This document shows, one piece after another, positions 9,265 to 17,041 of a DNA stretch of 64,000 nt. The stretch is from Nesterenkonia sandarakina (GTDB lineage: Bacteria > Actinomycetota > Actinomycetes > Actinomycetales > Micrococcaceae). The stretch's first letter is position 1. Every line of letters begins with the position of its first letter. The notes below the pieces were generated by a model. That model was given only the letters and a program-made list of their open reading frames with translations. It did no database searches and was not told the DNA's origin. The DNA is taken from positions 62,001-126,000 of the forward strand of contig NZ_PVTY01000003.1 of assembly GCF_003003175.1 (NCBI RefSeq), written 5' to 3'. Position numbers and translations under genes: made by a program.

Positions 9265-9612
9265 ATGACCCCCGCGCAGAACGCCCTCCTCGAACGGCTC
9301 CGAGACCGTCTGGCCCGCGAACCTGTGATCCGCGAGGTCTCGATGTTCGGCGGACGCTCGATCATGGTCAACGAGAAGATGATCCTCAGCGCCCTGGAAG
9401 ATGGAGGCCTGCTGGTGCGCGTCGACGCCCACCAGCACCAGGAGCTGCTCGAGCGGCCCGGCGCGACCGAGGCGGAGATGGGGCCGGGACGCGACATGGG
9501 GCCCGGCTGGATCCAGGTCTCCGCCGAGGCGATCACGCGCGAGGATGCGCTGAGCGGGTGGATCGCCGTCGCGATGCAGCACAACCGGGCGGTGACCGGC
9601 GGTGCGCCATGA
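9265..9612 (+). CDS. TfoX/Sxy N-terminal domain protein
   Basis: 115 residues, the size of a stand-alone TfoX-N domain. The motifs VSMFGGRSIMVNEKM, DGGLLVRVDAHQH and GRDMGPGWIQV are characteristic. In Gammaproteobacteria, full-length TfoX/Sxy regulates competence, but single-domain actinobacterial members have no established role. A GGAAGAGG ribosome binding site precedes ATG 9265. It converges on vanB. Confidence 0.88.
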   Translation: MTPAQNALLERLRDRLAREPVIREVSMFGGRSIMVNEKMILSALEDGGLLVRVDAHQHQELLERPGATEAEMGPGRDMGPGWIQVSAEAITREDALSGWIAVAMQHNRAVTGGAP

Positions 9613-9654
9613 GCAGCGCTGCGGTCAGGACAGGTCCACGTTGAGGGGACTGGG

Positions 9655-10713
9655 TCAGGGGAAGTCGAGGGTCAGCATCGGACGCCTCGAGGCCGAGCCC
9701 TCGCGATCAGCCTCGCCGTCGCTGGAACCGGCCTGAGCGCCGTCGGCCTGCGCGGAACCGGCGCAGGAGGCCACCCGAGACACGCACACGCAGAGCTTGG
9801 TGTCGGCACGCTTCTCCGCCTCGCTGAAGAAGACGTCCCGGTGGTCGATCACGCCGTGGAGCTGCTCGGCCTTGACCACGCAGAGTCCGCATTCGCCCTT
9901 GCGGCAGTCGTACATCGCCTCCACGCCGACCCGCTCGAGCGCCTCGAGGATCGACTCGTCCGCAGAGACCACCGTGCTGCGCTCAGACCCGCGGATCCGC
10001 AGCTCGAACTCCTCCGGATCGAACCAGCCGCTGTTGCCGAAGGTCTCATAGCGCAGATTCGGCAGCGGCAGCCCGCGCTCGATCCAGGCTCGGCGCACCG
10101 CATCCATCAGCCGGATGGGACCGCACATATAGAACTCGGTGGAGTGATCCACGCCATCGAGCAGCTCGTGCACGTCAAGGACATCGCCCTCGTCGTCGAC
10201 GGAGGGTCTCAGCCGTGGTCCGTGCTCCTCGCGCAGCTCGTCCAGGAACGCCATCGCCGGGCGGGAGCGTCCGACGAAGACCAGCTGGTAGTCCGCGCCG
10301 AGGCGCTTGAGCACCCGGGCCATCGAGTGGATCGCCGTGATGCCGACACCGCCGGCGAGCAGCACATACCGCGGTGCTCCTACGCGCAGCGGGAAGTTCT
10401 GCAGCGGCGAGGTGACCTCCAGGGAGTCGCCCGGCTCAAGGGCGTGCATGAACCGCGATCCGCCGCGCGAGGTGGGGGAGCGGCGCACCCCGATCTTCAC
10501 CCAGGACCCGTCCGGCGCACCCTCGACCACCGAGTAGGAGCGGACCGACTCGGAGTCGCTGCGACCCGGGGCGACGCGCACGTCGATATGGGCGCCGGGC
10601 TCGGTGAAGAGCGGTCGCTCACCGGCCAGGACGATCTCGGCGATCTCATCGGCGGCGGCCCGGTGGGAGGTCACCACGGCGTGCTGCCAGTGCAGCTGGG
10701 TTCCCTGAGACAC
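9655..10713 (-). CDS. vanB: Vanillate O-demethylase reductase subunit (PDR/VanB family)
   Basis: 352 residues in the order flavin-binding barrel, NAD-binding domain and C-terminal plant-type 2Fe-2S domain. Visible motifs are RSYS (about 58-61) for flavin, GGVGITAI (about 121-128) and MCGP (about 196-199) for NAD, and the cluster cysteines at 270, 275, 278 and 308 (CRKGECGLC...C). It passes electrons from NAD(P)H to the Rieske oxygenase encoded 6 bp upstream. Unusually, about 25 residues rich in Ala, Gly, Ser and Asp (about 317-342) are inserted after the last cysteine, before the usual LTLDFP ending. Confidence 0.92.
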   Translation of the reverse strand: MSQGTQLHWQHAVVTSHRAAADEIAEIVLAGERPLFTEPGAHIDVRVAPGRSDSESVRSYSVVEGAPDGSWVKIGVRRSPTSRGGSRFMHALEPGDSLEVTSPLQNFPLRVGAPRYVLLAGGVGITAIHSMARVLKRLGADYQLVFVGRSRPAMAFLDELREEHGPRLRPSVDDEGDVLDVHELLDGVDHSTEFYMCGPIRLMDAVRRAWIERGLPLPNLRYETFGNSGWFDPEEFELRIRGSERSTVVSADESILEALERVGVEAMYDCRKGECGLCVVKAEQLHGVIDHRDVFFSEAEKRADTKLCVCVSRVASCAGSAQADGAQAGSSDGEADREGSASRRPMLTLDFP

Positions 10714-10719
10714 CGGGGA

Positions 10720-11838
10720 TCAGCCCTTGGCGTCGGAGAGGTCGGCGTCGGAGGCCACCAGTGCGCGCTCGGCCTCCACGGCGCGCTGGATCAGCCGCCG
10801 CACCCACATGCCGCCGGCGTCGATGTTGAGGTTGTAGAACTCGTGGTCCGGGTTGTCCAGGATCGCCTGCTGCTGCGCGGTCAGCATCTCCTCGTCCTCG
10901 GCGAAGACCCCGTGCACGCCGTCGCGCAGCTCGGTGGTGATCCGCTGGCTCTCCAGGCGATAGTTCCGCATGAAGGCCCAGTAGTACATGGCGTTGCTCT
11001 GGTCCACCGGGGAGATCGTGTTCATCACGTACCCGTTGACGCCCTGGCTGCGGTCCCCGGTGAGTGCCCCGGTGCCCGCCTTCGCCACGCCCACGTCGAT
11101 GCAGATCGTCGAGGGCATCTGGAACTCGATGATCTGCCAGCGATCGACCTTCCCCTCGAAGTCCGGGAACTTGTCGCGCATGTTCTTCAGCCAGAACGGC
11201 GGGGCGTCGATGTTCTCCATGAACCGGGTGACGGTGACCGTGCGGTCATCGTGGGTGACCTCGATATCGGACTCGCTGAGCTCCTTCTGGCCGATCGAGG
11301 AGGAATGCAGGAACTCCTCGTGGGTCAGGTCCATCAGGTTGTCCAGCACCAGCTGGTAGTTGGCGCGCACGTCGATGGTCTTGCCGTCGCCGGCCCACTC
11401 GTCCGAGCCCATCTGGTGCATGTCCGGGATCAGCTCTGCGTCGGCGAGCATCGGGTCCCCGGGCCAGACCCAGATGAACCGGTGCCGCTCCACCACGGGG
11501 AAGGAGTTCACCATCGCGGAGGGGTTGATCGTCTGCTGTGCGGGCATGAAGGTGCAGCGGCCAGCGGAGTTGTACTGCAGGCCGTGGTACGGGCACTGGA
11601 CCCCGTCGGGACCCACCAGGGACCCCATGGACAGCGGAGCGAGCCGGTGCCAGCAGGCGTCGGTCAGGGCGACAGGGCGACCCTCCTCGGTGCGGTAGAG
11701 GGCCATCGGGCGGTCAGCGACCTTGCGGGAGAGGATCTTCTTGCGATTGACCTCGTGATCCCATCCAGCCACGTACCAGGCGTTGAGTGGGTATGCCATG
11801 TTCTTCGCGGTGGCACCGCTCGGGCTCAGATCCGTCAT
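10720..11838 (-). CDS. vanA: Vanillate O-demethylase oxygenase subunit (Rieske)
   Basis: 372 residues. It demethylates vanillate to protocatechuate, releasing formaldehyde. The Rieske centre is Cys62-x-His64 and Cys82-x-x-His85 (ACWHRLAPLS, CPYHG). The mononuclear iron ligands lie in NLMDLTHEEFLH (His173, His178). Long stretches such as NAWYVAGWDHEV, APPFWLKNMRDKFP and FYNLNIDAGGMWVRR match VanA rather than other ring hydroxylases. The start at 11838 is set by an AGGAGG site; an upstream ATG at 11913 lies in the operator. Transcription is divergent from the PadR gene, whose product likely represses it. Confidence 0.93.
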   Translation of the reverse strand: MTDLSPSGATAKNMAYPLNAWYVAGWDHEVNRKKILSRKVADRPMALYRTEEGRPVALTDACWHRLAPLSMGSLVGPDGVQCPYHGLQYNSAGRCTFMPAQQTINPSAMVNSFPVVERHRFIWVWPGDPMLADAELIPDMHQMGSDEWAGDGKTIDVRANYQLVLDNLMDLTHEEFLHSSSIGQKELSESDIEVTHDDRTVTVTRFMENIDAPPFWLKNMRDKFPDFEGKVDRWQIIEFQMPSTICIDVGVAKAGTGALTGDRSQGVNGYVMNTISPVDQSNAMYYWAFMRNYRLESQRITTELRDGVHGVFAEDEEMLTAQQQAILDNPDHEFYNLNIDAGGMWVRRLIQRAVEAERALVASDADLSDAKG

Positions 11839-11900
11839 GTCCGCCTCCTGGGGCTCGGGGCTGCCGCGACGACCGGTTCCGGCCTGCTCGACAACGCCAA

Positions 11901-11918
11901 TAGCTATGTACATAGTTA
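11901..11918. promoter_or_regulatory. Palindromic operator, candidate VanR (PadR) site
   Basis: CTATGTACATAG (11904-11915) is a perfect 12-bp palindrome, extended to 18 bp with one mismatched pair. It contains ATGT/ACAT half-sites, which PadR regulators commonly recognise. It lies between divergent vanA and vanR, and just downstream of a TATAAC that could be the vanA -10 on the minus strand, so a bound repressor would block vanAB. A TATAGT at 11950-11955 may be the vanR -10. Confidence 0.7.
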
Positions 11919-11996
11919 TATGTGCTCTGAGTCACAGGATAGCTCTGGATATAGTGGAGGGCAAGCACCTGCCCCATCTCGAGAGGTCCCGACGCC

Positions 11997-12605
11997 GTGA
12001 GCCTGCGCTACGCCATTCTGGCGATCCTTACCGCAGCACCACTGACCGGGTACGAGACCGCCAAGCGCTTCGAAGGCTCGGTCGGTCATGTGTGGCACGC
12101 CCCGGACTCGCAGATCTATCCCGAGCTGCGCCGGATGGAGGCCGAGGCCCTGGTCGAGGGGCGCGAAGAGCGGTGGGGTCCGAAGGGCACCAAGACGCGG
12201 TACTACATCACCGCGGCGGGGGAGGCGGCGTTCCGCGACTGGATGGCCACTCCGCTGAAGTACGCTCCCTGGCGCGATGTGGCCCATATGCAGGCGGCCT
12301 ACTTCGAATGGACCGACCCGGAGAGCGTGCGCATGCATCTGGAGCAGCATGCGGCGCACTACACCGAGCAGATCGCGCAGTGGAGCAGCCAGGTCCAGGC
12401 GATCGAGTCCCATGAGCACCCGATGATCGCGGCCCGGCTCGAGCGCTATCCTGCCGAGCAGCACGAGCGCATCGTCGCGTTCAAGGCCTTCGCCTACGAG
12501 GGGCTGATCCGGCTGGCCCAGGCCGAGGTGGACTGGGCGCACAGCGGCCTGGAGCTGCTGGAACGGCTCGACGCCGACGTCCCGGCCGCCGACGCCGGAG
12601 ACTAG
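11997..12605 (+). CDS. vanR: PadR-family repressor, VanR-like
   Basis: 202 residues starting at GTG 11997 with a GAGAGG site. The N-terminal winged helix (SLRYAILAILTAAPLTGYE...YPELRRMEAEALV) is typical PadR and is followed by the helical Vir_act_alpha_C-type C-terminal dimerisation region. In Corynebacterium glutamicum the PadR-like VanR represses vanABK and is relieved by vanillate. Divergent placement next to vanAB supports the same role here. The stop codon overlaps the stop of the opposing CoA-ligase gene within a CTAG (12602-12605). Confidence 0.85.
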   Translation: MSLRYAILAILTAAPLTGYETAKRFEGSVGHVWHAPDSQIYPELRRMEAEALVEGREERWGPKGTKTRYYITAAGEAAFRDWMATPLKYAPWRDVAHMQAAYFEWTDPESVRMHLEQHAAHYTEQIAQWSSQVQAIESHEHPMIAARLERYPAEQHERIVAFKAFAYEGLIRLAQAEVDWAHSGLELLERLDADVPAADAGD

Positions 12606-14158
12606 GCGAACTGCCTGCGCAGGTCAGGTTTGCGGATCTTGCCCGAGGCGGTGCGCGGCATGGACTCCACGAACACCACCGACTTCGGGATCTTGTACCG
12701 GGCCAGCTTGCCGTCGAGATGGCTGAGCACCTGGTCCTCGGTGAGCTCGTGGCCCTCGCGCACCACGACGACCGCCCGGGGGACCTCGCCCCAGCGGGCA
12801 TCCTCGACTCCGATGACGGCGACCGCGGCCACCGCTTCAAGCGCGGCGATCTGCTGCTCCACCTGGGCCGGGTAGATGTTCTCCCCGCCGGAGATGATCA
12901 TGTCCTTGAGCCGGTCGGAGATGAACAGGAAGCCGTCCTCATCGAAGTACCCCATGTCCCCGGTCTTGAGCCAGAGCCCATCGGCCTCCTGCACGAATGA
13001 GGAGGCTGTGGCCTCGGGGCGGTTCCAGTACTCGGTGATCACGTTGGGGCCGTGGACCTGGATCTCCCCGACCTCGCCCACCGGGCAGGGCCGATCGGAC
13101 GGGTCCACCACGCGGACATCGGTGTGGAAATGGGGGAGCCCCCCGGAGCCCTGCTTGGGCCGCGAGTAGGCCGGGGGCAGGGTGGTGGCTCCCGGCGAGG
13201 TCTCGGTCATCCCGTAGCCCATGGTGAAGGCGAGACCGCGTCGCTCATAGGCATCGAGCACCCGCAGCGGCACCGCGGAGCCCCCGCAGGTGAGGTTGCG
13301 CAGCGAGGAGATGTCGGTGTCCTCCCACGCCGGGTGCTCACAGATCAGCTGGAACGTGGTGGGCACTCCGGAGATATTGGTGACCTGGTGCTCTTCGATC
13401 AGCGCCAGCACTCGTCCCGGTTCGAAGCGCTGCTCCAAGATGATGCTGCCCCCTTTGAGCAGCACCGGCAGCGCCCCCTGCCCCAGGGCCGCGACGTGGA
13501 ACAGCGGCGCGATCATCAGCGCCACGTCCTTGCTGGAGAGATCGAAGTCGGTGAGCACATTGATCGCGTTCCAGGTCAGGTTCCCGTGGGTGAGCATCGC
13601 ACCCTTGGGGTTGCCGGTGGTCCCGGAGGTGTAGAGGATCACCGCCAGGTCATCGAGCTCGACGGCGACGTCGAGGCGCCCGGTCCCGCCGGAGGCCAGC
13701 ACCGCCTCGAACTGCTCCACCGGCACCGGGAATGCGGCCGGCTCCTCGCTCCGCGACGGCGCGTCCTCCACGGTGAGGATGCGTTCTACGGCGGTGTCCC
13801 GGGAGGCGGGCGCCGCGAGAGCCGACAACGTGGTCGAGGTGACCAGCAGTCTCGCGCCGGAGTCCTGCAGCGCAAACTGGATCTCCGGCGGGGCCAGGCG
13901 GGTGTTCAGCGGCACGAAGACCGCGCCGAGGCTTCCGGCGGCGAAGAGCGTCTCGAGGAACGCCGCGGAGTTCTCCCCCAGATACGCGACCCGGTCACCA
14001 GGGCTGAGTCCACGATCAGCCAGGGCGTTGGTGAGCTGGTCGACGCGCTGCGCGAGCTGGTCATAGGTCTGTTCTCCGGCCGCGCTGATCAGCGCCGTGC
14101 GTCCACGCGACCGTACCCTGCGGCGGTGGATCCAGTCGCCGAGTCCGTGGTTCTTCAT
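12602..14158 (-). CDS. AMP-forming acyl-CoA synthetase (probable hydroxycinnamate-CoA ligase)
   Basis: 518 residues, ANL superfamily. It has the P-loop YTSGTTGNPKGAMLTHG (about 172-190), GYGMTETSPG, the hinge region DRLKDMIISGGENIYP and the catalytic lysine in the C-terminal PRTASGKIRKPDLR. It forms an acyl-CoA from a carboxylic acid, ATP and CoA. It overlaps the upstream substrate-binding protein gene by 4 bp (ATGA). In this neighbourhood it is the natural counterpart of CouL/PhdA, the ligase that activates phenylpropanoids, but sequence alone does not fix the substrate. Confidence 0.9.
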   Translation of the reverse strand: MKNHGLGDWIHRRRVRSRGRTALISAAGEQTYDQLAQRVDQLTNALADRGLSPGDRVAYLGENSAAFLETLFAAGSLGAVFVPLNTRLAPPEIQFALQDSGARLLVTSTTLSALAAPASRDTAVERILTVEDAPSRSEEPAAFPVPVEQFEAVLASGGTGRLDVAVELDDLAVILYTSGTTGNPKGAMLTHGNLTWNAINVLTDFDLSSKDVALMIAPLFHVAALGQGALPVLLKGGSIILEQRFEPGRVLALIEEHQVTNISGVPTTFQLICEHPAWEDTDISSLRNLTCGGSAVPLRVLDAYERRGLAFTMGYGMTETSPGATTLPPAYSRPKQGSGGLPHFHTDVRVVDPSDRPCPVGEVGEIQVHGPNVITEYWNRPEATASSFVQEADGLWLKTGDMGYFDEDGFLFISDRLKDMIISGGENIYPAQVEQQIAALEAVAAVAVIGVEDARWGEVPRAVVVVREGHELTEDQVLSHLDGKLARYKIPKSVVFVESMPRTASGKIRKPDLRRQFA

Positions 14159-15156
14159 CGAGCACCCTCCCAGACCAGGTCATCGATGTTCGGAACTTCA
14201 CCGATGAGTCCATGCCGCTCGGAGATCTCCGCGACCTCTTCGAGGGAATCAAGATTGACGTCTTCCGGGAACGCGGGGATGGCGAGCTCTTCCAGCATGG
14301 ACTCGTCGATGGAGGTGTACTCCAGCAAGACCTGGCGCACCGCCTCGGGATTCTCCGCGGCGTAGGCCTGGGACTCCCGAACCGCGGTATGGAAGCTCTC
14401 GACCAGCTCCGGATCTTCATCGACCAGCTGCTGGGAGGCGAAGTAGGTGCCGACGCCGAGTTCTTCCACGACATCAGCGTAGGGAGCGAAGATCCGATCG
14501 TAGCCCTCGTTGTCGGCCATGCTCGCGAAGGGGTCCACGGCGAAGATGGCGTCGACATTGTCAGCCTCGAGCTGGGCGAGCATGTCCGGGAAGGCTACTT
14601 CCACGAAATCGACGTTCGACGGCTCGCCGCCGGCTTCGAGCACGCCTTCGGAGATCATCGAGTCCGAGATGTTGTTCAGCGTGTTCACGGCCACGCGCTG
14701 GCCCTCAAGGTCCTGCGCAGATTCGATGCCGGAGTCCGGCTTGACCAGGACGGCGCCGAAGTCATTCTCCGAATCGCCGGTGGTCTGCGGGCCTGCGGCC
14801 ACGGTCTGCAGCGGCAGCCCGTTGTCGGCTGCGATGAGCAGGGAGGTCACGTTGGAGAACCCGAAGTCCATATCTCCGGAGGACACAGCGGGGATGATGG
14901 CGGCGCCGCCCTGTGCGAGGGTGAGCGTCAGTTCGATGCCATGCTCCTCGAAGATGCCCTCCTGTTGACCCAGGTAGATCGGCGCCACGTCAACGATGGG
15001 GATCAGTCCGAGCTCAACCTCGGTGAGCTCGCCGCTTCCGGCCTCCGCGTCGTCGGCTGGTTCGCCGTCGGCATCGCCAGAGGGGGAGCCGCTTCCGCAG
15101 GCTGAGAGGGCAAGGACGGCGCAGAGGGCGAAGGCCCCGCGGGAGAGGTGCTTCAT
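14155..15156 (-). CDS. NMT1/SsuA-type ABC substrate-binding lipoprotein (first copy)
   Basis: 333 residues. The signal peptide ends in the lipobox ALSAC. The mature domain starts with the family pattern L-I-P-I-V-D-x-A-P-I-Y-L-G, followed by GIFEEHGIEL and P-A-V-S-S-G-D-M-D-F-G, as in NitT/TauT-family periplasmic proteins that bind nitrate, sulfonates or aromatic acids. It is a paralogue of the protein encoded just upstream. The gene overlaps the CoA ligase by 4 bp, which ties uptake to activation. The likely partner permeases and ATPase are encoded at 20.9-23.7 kb. Confidence 0.88.
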   Translation of the reverse strand: MKHLSRGAFALCAVLALSACGSGSPSGDADGEPADDAEAGSGELTEVELGLIPIVDVAPIYLGQQEGIFEEHGIELTLTLAQGGAAIIPAVSSGDMDFGFSNVTSLLIAADNGLPLQTVAAGPQTTGDSENDFGAVLVKPDSGIESAQDLEGQRVAVNTLNNISDSMISEGVLEAGGEPSNVDFVEVAFPDMLAQLEADNVDAIFAVDPFASMADNEGYDRIFAPYADVVEELGVGTYFASQQLVDEDPELVESFHTAVRESQAYAAENPEAVRQVLLEYTSIDESMLEELAIPAFPEDVNLDSLEEVAEISERHGLIGEVPNIDDLVWEGAR

Positions 15157-15215
15157 GATGAATCTCCGATGTGGTCAGCGGTCAGGGACGACGGCGACGG
15201 TGCCGAACGTCCCTG

Positions 15216-15236
15216 GGGTCAAGGGTCAAGGGTCAA
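15216..15236. repeat. Three exact 7-bp repeats between the binding-protein genes
   Basis: GGGTCAA occurs three times head to tail at 15216, 15223 and 15230, with degenerate flanking copies, in the 172-bp gap between the two paralogous binding-protein genes. No function is evident. Confidence 0.7.
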
Positions 15237-15328
15237 GCGTCAGGGCTCAGGGGTCCGCGTGGATGCGCGGCGGTGGTGGTCGGCAGGGATCTCTCCTCCC
15301 ACCACCGCCGCGCTCCCGCAGAAGGGGT

Positions 15329-16333
15329 TTACTCGCCTTCGAAGTACAGCGTGGAGGTGTCCGGCTCGTTGCTGATGAAGTCGAACTTCACCATCAGCGC
15401 ACCGGCCTCTTCGATCTGATCCCGGCGGATCTCGCCGTCGAGCTCCTCCATGCGGAGGTTCTCGGCGGCCTCTTCGGGCAGGTCGATGAACTCCGGAAGC
15501 AGCGCGCGCACGCCTTCCTCATCCGCCTCGGCGGCCTCCAGGGATTCGGTCATCGCGTCGCTGAACGCCTGGGCGACCTCGGGGTTCTCGTCGACGTACT
15601 CCCCGGAGCTGAAGCTCACCATGGTGGGCATTCCGGCGATGGCGTCCTGGAAGGAGTAGCCGACCAGCTGGTTCGCCTCGTCGGCGAGTGCGTTGCTCAG
15701 GAAGGGCTCGGGCACCCAGATGGCGTCGGTGTTGCCCTGCTCCAGCTGGGCCTGCATGTCCGGGAAGGGCATCTCGGAGAACTCCACGGCTTCAGGGTCG
15801 CCGCCGGCCTGCTCCACGGCTTCCATGATGGTCAGGTCGCCCTGGGTCTGCAGCGCGTTGACCGAGACGGTGTTGCCCTCGAGCCCGGTCCAGTCATCGA
15901 TGCCGCTCTCCACGGTCGAGACCACCCCGGCGATGTCATCGCCCTCGGCCAGCGAGTTGGAGTAGCCGGTGACGATCCGCATGTCGAGGCCGCGGTCATT
16001 GGCGTTGAGCACCGAGTTGGGGTTGCCGATGCCGAACTGCAGCTGCTGGTTGCTCACGGCGGGGAGCATCGCCGCTCCGGCGTTCGAGTCGGAGAGCTCG
16101 ACGTCGAGCCCGTGCTCCTCGAAGATGCCGTTCTCGATGCCGTAGTAGATCCCGACCGAGGGTGCGATGGGCAGCACGCCCACCGTGATCGACGTCAGCT
16201 CGCCGTTCTCGCTGCCGGTATCACCCTCAGCGTCGGCGTCGTCGCCGCCGGAGGCTGATCCCGAGCCGCAGGCGCTCAGTGCGAGGATGCTGACCGCGGC
16301 GATCCCGGTGATGGATGCGAAATTCTTCTTCAT
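15329..16333 (-). CDS. NMT1/SsuA-type ABC substrate-binding lipoprotein (second copy)
   Basis: 334 residues with signal peptide and lipobox ALSAC. It shares with the downstream paralogue the blocks V-L-P-I-A-P-S-V-G-I-Y-Y-G, GIFEEHGL-x-V-E-L, P-A-V-S-x-x-x-L-x-F-G and FPDM-x-A-Q-L. Two paralogous receptors for one transporter suggest either two related ligands or a recent duplication under selection. It probably supplies substrate to the permease operon at 21.9-23.7 kb. Confidence 0.88.
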   Translation of the reverse strand: MKKNFASITGIAAVSILALSACGSGSASGGDDADAEGDTGSENGELTSITVGVLPIAPSVGIYYGIENGIFEEHGLDVELSDSNAGAAMLPAVSNQQLQFGIGNPNSVLNANDRGLDMRIVTGYSNSLAEGDDIAGVVSTVESGIDDWTGLEGNTVSVNALQTQGDLTIMEAVEQAGGDPEAVEFSEMPFPDMQAQLEQGNTDAIWVPEPFLSNALADEANQLVGYSFQDAIAGMPTMVSFSSGEYVDENPEVAQAFSDAMTESLEAAEADEEGVRALLPEFIDLPEEAAENLRMEELDGEIRRDQIEEAGALMVKFDFISNEPDTSTLYFEGE

Positions 16334-16425
16334 GGTTGCTCCTTGGTGTGTGGGGTCGCGGAGGGGCGGCCCACGATGGGCGTATCTAGTCAGTGCGGGT
16401 GATGACGGGTGCTAGGCCTTGTTGA

Positions 16426-16899
16426 TCACGGGTAGAAGCGAGCCAGGAAGGTCGCCACCACGGCGGGGCGCTCCTGGCCTTCGACCTCGAAGGTCGCGTC
16501 GACGACCAGGTGGAGACCGCCACCCTTGACCTCTTCGACGGCGCTGATGGTGCCGCGCATCCGCACCTTGGATCCGACCTTCACCGGTGCGGTGAAGCGG
16601 ACCTTGTCCAGGCCGTAGTTGAGCTTGGTGCCGACATCGGTGACGTCGAAGAGCTCGCCCCAGAACGGGATGATCAGCGACAGCGTCAGGAAGCCGTGGG
16701 CGATGGGCGCTCCGAACGGTCCGTCTTTGGCCCGTTCGGGGTCCACGTGGATCCACTGGTGGTCGTCGGTGGCCTCGGCGAAGGTGTCGATCATCTCTTG
16801 GGTGATCTCGCGCCAGGCCGTCTCACCGAGGTCGGTGCCGGCCATCGTGCGTGCGTCCTCGAATGAGACGACGGTGCGGGCGGGGTTGGTGTCGGTCAT
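16426..16899 (-). CDS. MaoC-family hydratase (hot-dog fold)
   Basis: 157 residues, a single MaoC-like domain. The R-hydratase signature is clear: an Asp and His in DDHQWIHVDPERA, then GPFGAPIAHGFLTLSL. Such enzymes add water to 2-enoyl-CoA. In this cluster it would hydrate a cinnamoyl-CoA-type ester to the 3-hydroxyacyl-CoA. It lies between the binding-protein and acyl-CoA dehydrogenase genes in the same orientation, with a 142-bp upstream gap that may hold its own promoter. Confidence 0.9.
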   Translation of the reverse strand: MTDTNPARTVVSFEDARTMAGTDLGETAWREITQEMIDTFAEATDDHQWIHVDPERAKDGPFGAPIAHGFLTLSLIIPFWGELFDVTDVGTKLNYGLDKVRFTAPVKVGSKVRMRGTISAVEEVKGGGLHLVVDATFEVEGQERPAVVATFLARFYP

Positions 16900-17041
16900 G
16901 CTGCTCCTTGAGGTGGTGAGTGATTCACTGCTCGAGCGACCCGAGTGTGTCCTGGGTCACATTGTGTTTTGGGTAGGCGTGTCCCCGGGTCGAATCTCAG
17001 TCGCGAGATCTGCTGGGAGTGACGTGGGCGGGCAGGGGGGG

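Noticed and set aside
9841-12000. 719-codon open frame on the plus strand
   Set aside because: It is antisense to vanB and vanA, which have clear motifs.
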